NCBI RefSeq assembly: GCF_001202025.1
Contig: NZ_LGHS01000076.1
Span: 1-64,000, forward strand
Direction: 5' to 3'
Origin: Pseudorhodobacter aquimaris
GTDB taxonomy: Bacteria > Pseudomonadota > Alphaproteobacteria > Rhodobacterales > Rhodobacteraceae
Length of the DNA stretch: 64,000 bases
This document shows positions 1-8,842 of the stretch, piece by piece. Below the pieces are notes generated by a model that saw only the letters and a list, made by a program, of their open reading frames with translations, was not told the origin of the DNA and made no database searches. Numbering within the stretch: the first letter of the stretch is position 1; every line of letters starts with the position of its first letter. The translations under genes were made by a program, and so were the position numbers.

Positions 1-1
1 T

Positions 2-887
2 ACGTCCCATTATTGGGCGCGTGAGATTGGCAAGCTCGGTCACGAGGCGCGTCTAATCCCACCTGTTTACGTTAAGCCGTTTGTGAAGCGTCAAAAGAAC
101 GATGCAAATGACGCAGAAGCGATCGCGGAGGCGGCATCGCGCCCGACCATGCGCTACGTCTCGGTTAAAAGCGCAGAACAACAGGCGCAGGGCATGGTCT
201 TTCGAACACGCGATTTATGTGTCCGCCAACGCTCCCAGTTGGTAAACGCTTTGCGGGGTCATTTAGCAGAATACGGTGTCGTCGTCGCTCAAGGGATGGT
301 TCAGTTTAGACGCATGATAACCAGCTTTGATGAAGTTGCGCCTGACCTGCCGACTGCAATCTTAGGCCTTTGCCAAGCATACATCGATCAGATCGCTCTT
401 TTTGACGAACGGATTATGGCGCTGGACCACGAGATCAAAGGCCGCGCAAAAACAGATGAAGCACCATCACGGCTTATGACGATCCCCGGAGTTGGGCCTA
501 TGTGTGCTACGACCATTCAGGCCTTTGCGCCACCAATGGAAGAATTTTCTAATGGGCGTGAGTTTGCAGCCCGGGTCGCGGGCTTGTACCAAGGCAGAAG
601 TCGACCGGTGGGCGACAAATCCTGGGTAGAACCTCAAAAATGGGGCAGCGCGATATAAGGCGGTTGCTGATCACAGGCGCGTCGTGCGAATGCACGCCTC
701 TGGCGTGATGGCCGTCATCCGTTGGACCATCCGGAAAGGCCCACCACCTGGATCATGGCTTGCCAAGATGCTGGCGCGCAAGCCTCGTATGCTGGTGGCG
801 ACTGCATTGGCAAACAAGCTTGCCCGTACTGTTTGGGCGTTAATAACCACAAAAGAGAACGATCGAATTCCACCGCTGGCTGCATAA
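2..887 (+). mobile_element. IS110-family transposase remnant (5' cut by window edge, two frameshifts)
   Basis: The reading frame is open from base 2 and runs HYWAREIGKLGH, then VKRQKNDANDAEAIAEAA, which is the DEDD-type N-terminal domain of IS110 transposases. The C-terminal transposase_20 region is also present (MTIPGVGPMCATTI). The frame breaks near 572: the conserved LVPRQKSTGGRQ and SKMGQRDIRRLL continue one frame back. It breaks again near 680, after which VMAVIRWTIRKGPPPGSW and LARKPRMLVATALANK continue to a stop at 887. Both shifts fit single-base losses. The protein as written cannot be made whole, so this is a dead element unless the shifts are sequence errors. The 5' end lies outside the window. 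Confidence 0.9.
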
Positions 888-1295
888 GCTTTGCACCATG
901 CGTTGGAGTAAACCGGCAATGTGAGAAGGGCGAAGGAGAGTAAGGAACAACGGTCATAAGACGGGGTTGGGAAAACCAGATAGAAGCCAGGAGCTTTGTG
1001 CTCGCATCAACGATTTGGACCCATCCACGGACACCATACAGGCCAGCGGCGTGTGAAAGCTGCATATATAGGCCGGACACACGACTGCACTGATCACATG
1101 TTCTGAGCAATCTGAAAAACTTCTTGCATTGAAAGGGGCATCCACACACGGGTTCTATAACCCACAAAGGTGGCATTCATCCCTTAGTGGCAAAAGCCCC
1201 TTTGGCTTTCGAGAGACGGGCTGCCCAACATGACCTCAGAGACCAGAACTCTCGGGGGGCAAGGCCAGTGCCAACGCTAGCGCAGATTATTCGTT
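888..1295. other. Probable IS110 right-end flank; no gene seen
   Basis: About 400 bases follow the transposase with no supported gene; short ORFs on both strands lack start signals and family resemblance. The first 250 bases probably belong to the element, since IS110-group elements carry non-coding sequence after the transposase and lack clear terminal inverted repeats. No terminal repeat or target duplication could be marked by eye, so the right boundary is unknown. Confidence 0.4.
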
Positions 1296-1400
1296 GCTAT
1301 CCCGGGTAAGGATAAAAGAGGTGTTCGGAATTGCGGCACTTGCTAATTGATAACACGGACTCAAAAGCTAAGTGGGGCCGCGAATGGAAGGATAAGTTGT

Positions 1401-1470
1401 AATATTTGTAAATAAATACTGGAAAAATTACAAATAACGGGCAAAATCTAGTTATTAAATTACAAATATT
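1401..1470. promoter_or_regulatory. AT-rich inverted repeats upstream of the sugar-acid operon
   Basis: AATATTTGTAA at 1401-1411 is repeated in perfect inverted form at 1460-1470 (TTACAAATATT), with another TTACAAATA at 1427-1435 between them. The block lies in a distinctly AT-rich stretch about 150-220 bases before the first gene at 1621. It looks like a multi-site operator for a dimeric regulator. No regulator gene lies next to it, so the protein that binds is unknown. Confidence 0.45.
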
Positions 1471-1620
1471 TACATGTTGTTGACGTAAGGGTGCAATGAG
1501 GTTGATGCTTTGGGGGTGTCGCTTGGAGGAGGTCACGGCTCTGCCAAAGCGAGGGGGGGTATGACTTTCCCGCGCCGGCCTCACCCAAGGCCGTCAGGTG
1601 CAACATCATAGGGAAAGATC

Positions 1621-2346
1621 ATGAGCGATTACATTCTGTCCAACGAGACACGCGACAAATTACGCAAGGTGTCCACGGCTTCTGTGGCAACGGCGCTTTA
1701 TAAACGCGGCCTGCGCAACCAGTTTGTGCAGGGTGTGACGCCTGTCGAGCGCAAGGCGGTCACAATGGTCGGTCAGGCCTTTACATTGCGCTATATACTG
1801 GCGCGTGAAGACCGCAATCCGATTACCGTATTTCGTGATCGCCAACACAAACAGCGCGTCGCCGTTGAGACTTGCCCTGAGGGTCACGTGTTGGTCATGG
1901 ATGCGCGCAAGGACCGTCGTGCCGCCACTGCCGGTTCGATCCTAATCACCCGGTTGCAAATGCGCGGCGCTGCGGGCGTGGTCTCGGACGGGGGGGTGCG
2001 CGATGCTGCGGGAATTGGTGCGCTCGACATGCCTGCCTATTTCGCTTGCCCTTCGGCGCCGACGAACCTGACGCTGCATGAGGCCATCGACATCAATGTG
2101 CCAATCTCTTGCGGTGATGCGGCTGTGTTTCCCGGCGACGTGATGCTGGGAGATGGTGACGGGGTTATGGTGATCCCCGCGCATTTGGCCGATGAGATTG
2201 CAGATGAGTGCACCGAGATGGAATCCTATGAGGATTTTGTCTTGGAACAGGTCAACAGCGGTGCTGGAATTATCGGGCTTTACCCGGGCACCGAAGAAGA
2301 AAATCTTGAGAAATTTGCCGCATGGCGCGCAGAGACGGGGCGCTGA
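1621..2346 (+). CDS. RraA-like / HMG-aldolase-fold protein
   Basis: A 241-residue protein of the RraA superfamily. Members are either regulators of ribonuclease E or divalent-metal aldolases/decarboxylases acting on oxo-acids such as 4-hydroxy-4-methyl-2-oxoglutarate. Visible family features are the N-terminal helix ending in TASVATAL, the glycine-rich GVVSDGGVRDAAG near residues 120-135 (the RD of the active-site signature) and DGDGVMVIP near residue 185. The start is the ATG at 1621, preceded by GGGAAAGATC as a weak ribosome-binding site. The stop is one base short of the dehydrogenase start, so the two are co-translated. With an alpha-ketoglutaric semialdehyde dehydrogenase and a tripartite tricarboxylate transporter next door, an enzymatic role in sugar-acid breakdown is more likely than RNase E control; that is inference from context. 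Confidence 0.8.
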   Translation: MSDYILSNETRDKLRKVSTASVATALYKRGLRNQFVQGVTPVERKAVTMVGQAFTLRYILAREDRNPITVFRDRQHKQRVAVETCPEGHVLVMDARKDRRAATAGSILITRLQMRGAAGVVSDGGVRDAAGIGALDMPAYFACPSAPTNLTLHEAIDINVPISCGDAAVFPGDVMLGDGDGVMVIPAHLADEIADECTEMESYEDFVLEQVNSGAGIIGLYPGTEEENLEKFAAWRAETGR

Positions 2347-2347
2347 A

Positions 2348-3868
2348 ATGACATTTATCCCCCACGGAGACCACCTGATTGCCGGTAAGCGCATCGGCAC
2401 TGGGGACAAGTTCTCTTCTTCGCCGTCCATAGGCAGCGGTTTCGATTTCTCGGTCGGCTCACCCGATTTGGTAGCCGAGGCCTGTGCCGCGGCGGCTGCG
2501 GCGTTCCCCGGCTTTGCTGCCTCCTCTCGCGAAGAGCGTGCGGTGTTGCTGGAGACCATCGCTGATGAAATCGATGCCCGCGGCGATCAGATCACCGAGG
2601 TTGGCACCGCCGAAACCGGATTGCCCGCCGCGCGCCTCGAAGGTGAGCGCGGTCGTACCACCGGCCAGCTGCGGCTCTTTGCGGCGCATATCCGCGATGG
2701 TGACTATCTCGACCGCCGTCACGACAAGGCGCTTCCTGATCGCCAGCCGCTGCCGCGCCCCGATCTGCGGATGATGCAGCGCCCGGTGGGTCCGGTTGCT
2801 GTGTTTGGCGCCTCAAACTTCCCGCTGGCATTCTCTACCGCCGGCGGCGATACCGCTGCTGCTTTGGCGGCGGGCTGCCCTGTTGTGGTCAAGAGCCACA
2901 GAGCGCACCCAGGCACCGGCGAGGTCGTTGCCGACGCCATCGTGGCCGCGCTCGACAAGCTTGGCATGGACGGCGGTATCTTCAGCTTCGTTCAGGGCGG
3001 GAGCCGCGCCGTAGGTGAGGCACTTGTGACCGATCCCCGGATCAAAGCGGTGGGTTTCACCGGCAGTCTCGGCGGCGGGCGCGCGCTCTTTAACCTCTGC
3101 GCCGCACGGCCCGAGCCGATCCCTTTCTTTGGTGAGCTGGGCAGTGTCAACCCTATGTTCATACTGCCCGCGGCAGCAAGCGCACGCGCGGACGAGTTGG
3201 GCGCGGGCTGGGCCAGCAGCCTGACCATGGGGGCGGGGCAGTTCTGTACCAATCCGGGCATCGCCATTGTGGTCGACGGGCCGGAGGCGGACGCCTTCAC
3301 GGCCGCCGCCCGCGAAGGGTTGAAAGCAGTGGCGGCACAAACCATGCTGACCGATGGTATGGCCGAGGCGTACCGCGATGGCACACGGCGGGTGTCGGAA
3401 GGCGAGGGCGTGAAGTCGCTGCTGGTTTCCGCCTGCGAGGGCCGTTCGGCTGCGCCTTACCTGTTCGAAGTGTCGGGCGACGACTGGCTGGCCAATGAGG
3501 CGCTTTCAGAAGAGGTCTTTGGCCCCTTGGGTCTGGTGATCCGGGCCAAGGATTTAGCCCAGATGATGGTCTTGGCAGAGAGCTTCAGGGGCCAGTTGAC
3601 CGCAACATTGCAGATGGACGACGGCGATATCGATCTGGCGCGCCAGCTTTTGCCGACGCTGGAGCGGATGGCCGGGCGGGTGCTGGCCAATGGCTTCCCC
3701 ACCGGTGTCGAAGTTTGTGAGGCGATGGTGCACGGCGGGCCGTATCCGGCATCGACCAACTTTGGCGCCACCTCGGTCGGCACGCTGTCGATTCGCCGGT
3801 TCCTGCGCCCGGTTTGCTACCAGAACTTGCCTGAGGCGCTGCTTCCAGCGGATCTTGCGCAGATTTGA
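2348..3868 (+). CDS. Alpha-ketoglutaric semialdehyde (2,5-dioxovalerate) dehydrogenase
   Basis: A 506-residue NAD(P)-dependent aldehyde dehydrogenase, the usual length for the family. The oxyanion-hole region reads VFGASNFPLAF (Asn157), the general base lies in FFGELGSVNP (Glu263), and the catalytic cysteine in GQFCTNPG (Cys300). The run NFPLAFSTAGGDTAAALAAG and the HPGT segment after VVVKSH are typical of the semialdehyde dehydrogenases that finish pentonate and hexarate pathways by making 2-oxoglutarate. The ATG at 2348 lies one base after the previous stop; an upstream in-frame extension to 2192 lies inside rraA and is not needed. It would link imported sugar acids to the TCA cycle. Substrate identity is inferred from family and neighbours. 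Confidence 0.88.
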   Translation: MTFIPHGDHLIAGKRIGTGDKFSSSPSIGSGFDFSVGSPDLVAEACAAAAAAFPGFAASSREERAVLLETIADEIDARGDQITEVGTAETGLPAARLEGERGRTTGQLRLFAAHIRDGDYLDRRHDKALPDRQPLPRPDLRMMQRPVGPVAVFGASNFPLAFSTAGGDTAAALAAGCPVVVKSHRAHPGTGEVVADAIVAALDKLGMDGGIFSFVQGGSRAVGEALVTDPRIKAVGFTGSLGGGRALFNLCAARPEPIPFFGELGSVNPMFILPAAASARADELGAGWASSLTMGAGQFCTNPGIAIVVDGPEADAFTAAAREGLKAVAAQTMLTDGMAEAYRDGTRRVSEGEGVKSLLVSACEGRSAAPYLFEVSGDDWLANEALSEEVFGPLGLVIRAKDLAQMMVLAESFRGQLTATLQMDDGDIDLARQLLPTLERMAGRVLANGFPTGVEVCEAMVHGGPYPASTNFGATSVGTLSIRRFLRPVCYQNLPEALLPADLAQI

Positions 3869-4269
3869 CCTGCCCTTGCTGGCCCGCTGCCATCTGAGCG
3901 GGCGGGCCAGCAGTCCCCGGCTGTCGGGTAAGCCACCGACAAGTTTGCACATTCTGCCAGGTGGATCAGTTGGATTCAGGAATGAGTTGTTAAAAGTTGT
4001 AACATTGCGGATGATTTTTTTTGCTAAAAACGGCTAAAAAGACCGTACATGGGCAGTATTTTTCATTGATTTGTAAATATTAATACAGTGGTTTTCCCGG
4101 AGGTTCCCAAAGGTCTGCACGGCCCCAGTGTCGGCGCCAAAGGCGGGCCCCGCTTTTCGATCCCATTGCATGGCAAAACCAATTGCGCTGGCCATAGATC
4201 CAGATGCTGTCAGCCTATTCGACACGCCATGCTTATCTAAAAGACACACTTTGAAGGAGGAGCAGATTC
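3869..4269. other. Intergenic region with hairpin, AT-rich block and RBS
   Basis: A perfect 10-bp stem (GCTGGCCCGC at 3878-3887 with its complement at 3902-3911) follows the dehydrogenase and may terminate or protect its mRNA; no T-run follows. AT-rich sequence at about 4000-4090 contains ATTTGTAAATATT at 4069-4081, resembling the repeats at 1401-1470. A strong ribosome-binding site (GAAGGAGG near 4253) precedes the tctC start. The tct genes may therefore have their own promoter under the same control as the genes at 1621. Confidence 0.5.
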
Positions 4270-5234
4270 ATGATTTCCAAAGGTATAAAGACGACTCTCG
4301 GTGCGGCGCTCGGCGCTGTGATTTTCGGCACTTCGGTGGCCGCAGCGGATTTTCCGACCCGCGACATCCGTTTGATCGTGCCATGGCCGGCCGGTGGCGG
4401 GGCTGACGCAATCTTGCGCAAGATCAGCAATATCGCCGAGCAGGACCTGCCGAAATCCATTTATGTGGAAAACATCGCAGGTGCAGTCACCGCCACTGGT
4501 CTGATCCAGATGAGCAATGCGCGCCCCGATGGTCACACGGTTGCTGTGATGACCTATGACAGCACCATCACCCTACCACGCGGCGGATTGGTTCCGGGCT
4601 ATTCGCTGGACAACATGAAGCTGATCGCGCGTATCACCACCGAAGCCGATGCGATCGTCGTTTCCAAGCACTCGGCATCGAGAGCTATGAGGATCTGATC
4701 GCCCGCGCCAAGGAAAACCCCGGTGAGGTGCGTATTGGTGTGGCCCCCAAAGGCTCCGGTCCCTATCTCTCGGTGGTGCAGCTGGAAAAACTGCTCGACG
4801 TTGATTTCAACGTTATCACCTATGCGGGTTCGTCCAGTGCCGAAGCCGAAGCTCTGCTCTCGGGTGAACTTGACGCGGCAATTTCGAGCTTGGGTGATTT
4901 CAGCGGCTTGCTGTCTTTGGGTGATGCAAAAGGCGTTGTCGAGCTGGCCTCGGTGCAAAACGCGACCTATACCGACGTGCCAACATTGAAGTCCAAGGGG
5001 CATGACCTGCAGACTGGCAGCTTCATCGTACTTGCGCCCCCTGCCAATACGCCCGATGACGCGGTCGAGACGCTGGAAGCTACCTTCAAGGCGGCCTATG
5101 ACACCGCAGAATTCCAGGACTGGCTGGCACAGGTTGGCGTGACCGCAGACTGGTTGGGATCCGACGAGGTTGTGACCTGGGTCGATGGTCTGCAGTCCAA
5201 GACTTTCGCGCTGATGGACGAACTGGGTCTGTAA
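4270..5234 (+). CDS. tctC: TctC-type periplasmic solute-binding protein, frameshifted
   Basis: Binding protein of a tripartite tricarboxylate transporter (Bug/TctC family, about 321 residues if repaired). A signal peptide (MISKGIKTTLGAALGA, cleaved near AAA-DFP) is followed by the family motif IRLIVPWPAGGGADAI. The frame starting at 4270 ends at 4698, but the conserved continuation (GIESYEDLIARAKENPGEVR, then VAPKGSGPYLS) runs in another frame from about 4674 to 5234. The switch fits loss of one base near 4672-4674. It would deliver a carboxylate or sugar acid to the TctAB channel. Either the gene is dead or the base is a sequence error. Confidence 0.85.
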
Positions 5235-5245
5235 GCGCCCCTCTC

Positions 5246-5278
5246 GCAAGCCCCCGATCAGCGGATCAGGGGGCTTGC
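5246..5278 (+). terminator. Strong hairpin between tctC and tctB
   Basis: GCAAGCCCCC at 5246-5255 pairs with GGGGGCTTGC at 5269-5278; the inner GATC...GATC can extend the stem to 14 bp with one bulged A. CCTTTAAG follows, so the T-run is weak. The position, after the binding-protein gene and before the membrane-subunit genes, suits partial termination or mRNA stabilisation giving more TctC than TctAB. Confidence 0.6.
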
Positions 5279-5403
5279 CTTTAAGATCTGCAAGAGGCGG
5301 AGAGATCAATGCCCCGGACATCCGTAGGCAACATTCGCTTGCAGCCCGGCGCAGCCAAAGTTTTACGCTGCAATTTCCACCACCTCCAACCCGGGAGAAG
5401 AAG

Positions 5404-5853
5404 ATGTACTTTAACAGGCAGCTGGTTTTTCTTTATATCATTCTGGCCGTGTCTTGCGGTTATCTCGCATCGTCACAGAGCTTGGGTTCTCCCATCGTTG
5501 ATGGAGGCCTGACACCGGCGTTCTTCCCTATGCTTGTGGGCTGTGCCGCGATCCTTTTTGCGAGCATGCTGATCGTCCAGAAATTGCGCACCGTGCAGGA
5601 AGAGGTACCTGCCACAGCGCCGCGCACCTACATCCATCTCTGGGTCGTGGTCGCGATCTTTTTCTATGTCCTGGCGTTCAAGCCGCTGGGGTATTTCTTG
5701 TCTTCGGGGCTTTTTGTTTTTGCACTGATCGTGCTGTTTTCGTCCTTTGAGAAACTGCCCGTCAAGGCCGCGCTCGCGGCTGTGGTTACCGGCGTCGCCT
5801 ATATTATGTTCCAGCAATTATTCGGGGTCAGACTCCCGACGCTTTGGGGGTAA
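5404..5853 (+). CDS. tctB: TctB-family small membrane subunit
   Basis: A 149-residue integral membrane protein with four hydrophobic segments (about residues 5-20, 38-58, 78-98 and 100-140), the size and layout of TctB, the small permease subunit of tripartite tricarboxylate transporters. The run GGLTPAFFPMLVG matches the conserved stretch after the first membrane segment. The ATG at 5404 is preceded by GGGAGAAG, a good ribosome-binding site, so the longer frame from 5275 is rejected. It stops four bases before tctA and would act with it. Confidence 0.82.
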   Translation: MYFNRQLVFLYIILAVSCGYLASSQSLGSPIVDGGLTPAFFPMLVGCAAILFASMLIVQKLRTVQEEVPATAPRTYIHLWVVVAIFFYVLAFKPLGYFLSSGLFVFALIVLFSSFEKLPVKAALAAVVTGVAYIMFQQLFGVRLPTLWG

Positions 5854-5856
5854 ACC

Positions 5857-6867
5857 ATGGATTTTATTATTCAAGTATTCAGCAGCTTCTCTTTGCTGCT
5901 TGATCCGTTCAACATGACCTATGTGGTTATGGGTTTCTTGATCGGCACCATCTTTGCGGCGATTCCCGGCCTGACTGCGACATTGGCGATGGCGCTTCTT
6001 TTGCCGCTCACCTATTCACTTAACGTCGAGACGGCGCTGATGGCCTATGCCAGCATCTATATGGCTGGCATGTGCGGCGGGTCGATCACGGCCACAACGA
6101 TCAACATCCCCGGCGCGCCGTCGTCGATGATGACCGCGCTTGACGGCTATCCGATGCAGAAGCAAGGCAAGGGCGCTCAGGCGTTGGGGCATGCGGCGCT
6201 GGGATCGATGTTTGGCGGTGCAGTTGGCGCGCTGTTGCTGATCGCCGTGGCACCGTTCGTGGCCGAGCTGTCGCTGCTGGTAAAGACCACGGGCAAGTTC
6301 TCACTTCTGGCTTTTGCGATTGTCGTCGTGGTTATCGCGCAGCGGGGCCGTATTCCGCAGGCAGGGCTGGCGGCCTGTATCGGGCTGATGCTGGCAACGG
6401 TCGGGCTAGACGCGATGGAGCCGGTGACGCGCTTTACCTATGGCTATTCCAACCTGACCGCCGGGATTGACCTGATGCCGGTGATCATCGGCACCTTTGC
6501 CATTGCCGAGGTGCTTAGTCAGGCGCATTCGCACACCGATCTCAGCGCGATTACTGCGGCGGCCGACAAGGTCAGCTATGTGGCAACCTACTCGACGTTC
6601 CAGATGTTCATGGCGCTTGCCATGGGGGTTCTTGCCTTTTATCTGCGGCGCAATGGCTTTCCGGTGATTACCATGCTTTTGGGCTATATCCTCGGGCCTA
6701 ATCTAGAGGAGTTCCTGCGACGCTCTCTGGCATTGTCGAACGGTGATCCGACGACCTTCTTTACCAATCCCGACAGCTTGTTCTTTGTGCTGCTGACGCT
6801 GGTCTTCGTCTACTTTCTGGTGATCCGAAAACCGGCAGAGATACCTGCAGTTGGCAAGGCCAAGTAA
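5857..6867 (+). pseudogene. tctA: TctA-family permease with an in-frame central deletion
   Basis: The large permease subunit normally has about 500 residues and 11-12 membrane segments; this frame has 336. The N-terminal half is good (AIPGLTATLAMALLLPL, MCGGSITATTINIPGAPSS, ALDGYPMQKQGKGAQALG) and so is the C-terminus (FYLRRNGFPVITMLLGYILG, then NLEEFLRRSLALSNGD). After about residue 232 (ITAAAD) the frame jumps to KVSYVATYSTFQMFMALAMG, so about 165 residues are missing, among them the second LPGAGAT-type motif and the PEAANNA region that are hallmarks of the family. The join keeps frame, so a single-base error does not explain it. A functional transporter is unlikely. The start ATG at 5857 follows TctB closely. 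Confidence 0.8.
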
Positions 6868-6879
6868 GCTGATGTTTAT

Positions 6880-6905
6880 GGCCGCCCCTTCCCGAAGGGG
6901 CGGCC
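6880..6905 (+). terminator. Rho-independent terminator after tctA
   Basis: GGCCGCCCCTT at 6880-6890, loop CCCG, then the exact complement AAGGGGCGGCC at 6895-6905, followed by TTGCATTTTG. It ends the rightward tct operon and also separates it from the leftward operon ending at 7089. The remaining bases to 7088 show no gene. Confidence 0.85.
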
Positions 6906-7088
6906 TTGCATTTTGTAAAGCTGTGCGTGTTTGCGGCTGTATTTCAGGGGGGGCTATTCTTTGATATGTTGGCACGCGTCGTCAGGTTGTAAATGCCCTT
7001 AGGCCTTTGAACGACAGACCGGAACGCAAGCGTGGCAAGACCGTTCAAGTCTGACAGCATAGGTGCCGATCCCGTTGTCTGTTGGGGC

Positions 7089-8069
7089 TTAGGTGAATGC
7101 CGCTTCTGCGAATAAGCGCATCTCGTCCATGGCCTCTTCTGTCTCGAACGCCCCGTTTCCGTTGAAAACAAGTCTTAGGGCGCCGATGTTTGTGCGCGCC
7201 TTCAGAGTTGCGATTTGCATGGTGCAATCGTCAGGGGTTCCCACGATCGCCTGCGTTTCGCGAAACCTATGCAGATCTGGCGGACCGATGCGGCGTGGGT
7301 CCCGACCTGCGCGCCGGGCGGCGTCTATTCTGCGTTGATAGAGCGCGGCGTATCGGTTCTTTAACAGGCGCTCTGCCTGCGGGCGGGTTCGGGCGACAAA
7401 CATGAAACGTGACAAGGAAGAGCAGGGCATGCAGTCTTTGAGCCCTTCGTCAGCAATAATCCGGCGGTAGATTGCGCATTGCGCAGCTTCGGGAGGCTCC
7501 AGACTAAGAAGCAGCGGAAGCGCGTTACGGGCGGCAAAGCCAATGGTTTCATCTGTTGATCCGCCGACATATATCGGAATTGGCTGATCCTTTAGCAGCG
7601 GGCCTACGGGGCCGTCAGAGGGGGGCCAGGACATGCCGGTCGTGATTGTGGCAGTGTCATAAAGCGCATTTGTCAGGATCGAGAAAGCCTCTTCGAAACG
7701 TATGCGGGTCTGGGATGGGTTGATACCCAACCGGGACAACGTATCGGGATGCGTCCCACGTCCGATGCCAAGATCAAAGCGCCCGTCGCTTTGCCAGTGC
7801 AACTGCGCAACCATCTCGGCAAGTAACAACGGATGATAGAGCGGCAATACCAAAAGGGATGTGCCAACCCGAAGGCGGCGGGTGCGCGCCAACACGGCCG
7901 AGGCCAGAAGCAGTGTCGACGGATAGGCCTGCGGTTCGGGCTGAAAGTGAAATTCGTTGAACCAGATCCCGCCAAAGCCCAGGTAATCCGCCAGTTCGCA
8001 GATCTCTATCAGCCTGTCATGTGGCAGATCTCGCCCGCCGCGCCCAAAGCCTGCGATGTCGATCCTCAT
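7089..8069 (-). CDS. LLM-class flavin-dependent oxidoreductase (luciferase-like)
   Basis: A 326-residue bacterial-luciferase-like TIM-barrel protein that would use FMNH2 or F420-type reduced flavin to oxidise a small substrate. Family features include [13 protein letters not shown] near residue 35, [14 protein letters not shown] near 70, [11 protein letters not shown] near 100 and [16 protein letters not shown] near 165. It is the last gene of a four-gene leftward operon; its ATG at 8069 overlaps the ATPase stop by four bases. Placement behind a cobalamin riboswitch is unusual for this family and suggests a role in cobamide or corrinoid-precursor salvage, or use of a molecule imported by the transporter. 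The substrate cannot be read from sequence. Confidence 0.85.
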   Translation of the reverse strand: MRIDIAGFGRGGRDLPHDRLIEICELADYLGFGGIWFNEFHFQPEPQAYPSTLLLASAVLARTRRLRVGTSLLVLPLYHPLLLAEMVAQLHWQSDGRFDLGIGRGTHPDTLSRLGINPSQTRIRFEEAFSILTNALYDTATITTGMSWPPSDGPVGPLLKDQPIPIYVGGSTDETIGFAARNALPLLLSLEPPEAAQCAIYRRIIADEGLKDCMPCSSLSRFMFVARTRPQAERLLKNRYAALYQRRIDAARRAGRDPRRIGPPDLHRFRETQAIVGTPDDCTMQIATLKARTNIGALRLVFNGNGAFETEEAMDEMRLFAEAAFT

Positions 8070-8842
8070 AACGCGGCCAGCTCAAAAGGTGCGATGACAG
8101 GCGCATCGCGCAGCTGTCCGAATTCGGCCTCGACGCCATAGGACTGGCGGATCGTTTCCGCGGTCAACGTGCTGCGCCACGCGCCTTCGGCAAGCATCTT
8201 GCCACGGTGCAAAAGTGCGATCCGTGTGGCAAAACGTGCAGCAAGGGACAGGTCATGGATTGCGACCAATACGCCAATGCCGCGATCACGCACCTGATCG
8301 GCCAGAAGCCGCAGTGTGAAAAGCTGGTTGCCGATATCCAGCGCGCTTGTGGGTTCATCCAAAACGATCAGCGGCGTCTGCTGTGCCAAGGCCCGGGCCA
8401 GCATTACACGCTGCCTTTCGCCCCCGCTTAGTGCATCCATCGTTCGAAAAGCCAGATCGCCAAGCTGCAACTGATCCAGAACCTGTTCGACGATGGCGAT
8501 ATCACTGCGGGCGGGCCTTGACCCCATGTAAGGTGTGCGGCCCAGCAAACATGTGTCAAAAACGCTGACGGGAAACCCGTCGGGCGCACGCTGGGGCACA
8601 TAGGCAATGTGGCGTGCGCGCTCGCGTGCGGGCAATGTCTTGATGTCACGCCCACCCAACCGGACCTTGCCTTGTACAAGGCGGGACTGGCCCAGCATCG
8701 CCCGGACCAACGTGGATTTTCCCGCCCCGTTCGGGCCGACAAGACCGACAATCTCACCCGGCACGATTGACAGTGAAACATCATCCAGCACGGCCCGGCC
8801 GTCGACCATTTGCCGCATGTTAAGTCCCTGCAATACAGTCAT
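8066..8842 (-). CDS. ABC transporter ATPase, FecE/BtuD type
   Basis: A 258-residue ATPase of the metal-chelate/cobalamin importer family. Walker [10 protein letters not shown] is at residues 36-44, the Q-loop at YVPQR near 81-85, the ABC signature LSGGERQRV at 138-146, Walker B LIVLDEP at 158-164, and the switch histidine in AIHDLS near 190. Start and stop each overlap a neighbour by four bases (ATGA), so translation is coupled with the permease and the monooxygenase. Given the upstream cobalamin riboswitch it most likely energises corrinoid import (BtuD role); siderophore or haem import are the other uses of this family. Confidence 0.88.
   Translation of the reverse strand: MTVLQGLNMRQMVDGRAVLDDVSLSIVPGEIVGLVGPNGAGKSTLVRAMLGQSRLVQGKVRLGGRDIKTLPARERARHIAYVPQRAPDGFPVSVFDTCLLGRTPYMGSRPARSDIAIVEQVLDQLQLGDLAFRTMDALSGGERQRVMLARALAQQTPLIVLDEPTSALDIGNQLFTLRLLADQVRDRGIGVLVAIHDLSLAARFATRIALLHRGKMLAEGAWRSTLTAETIRQSYGVEAEFGQLRDAPVIAPFELAAL

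Noticed and set aside
671-1176. Minus-strand ORFs next to the IS110 relic
   Set aside because: They lie opposite the transposase remnant and its flank and show no start signals or domains.
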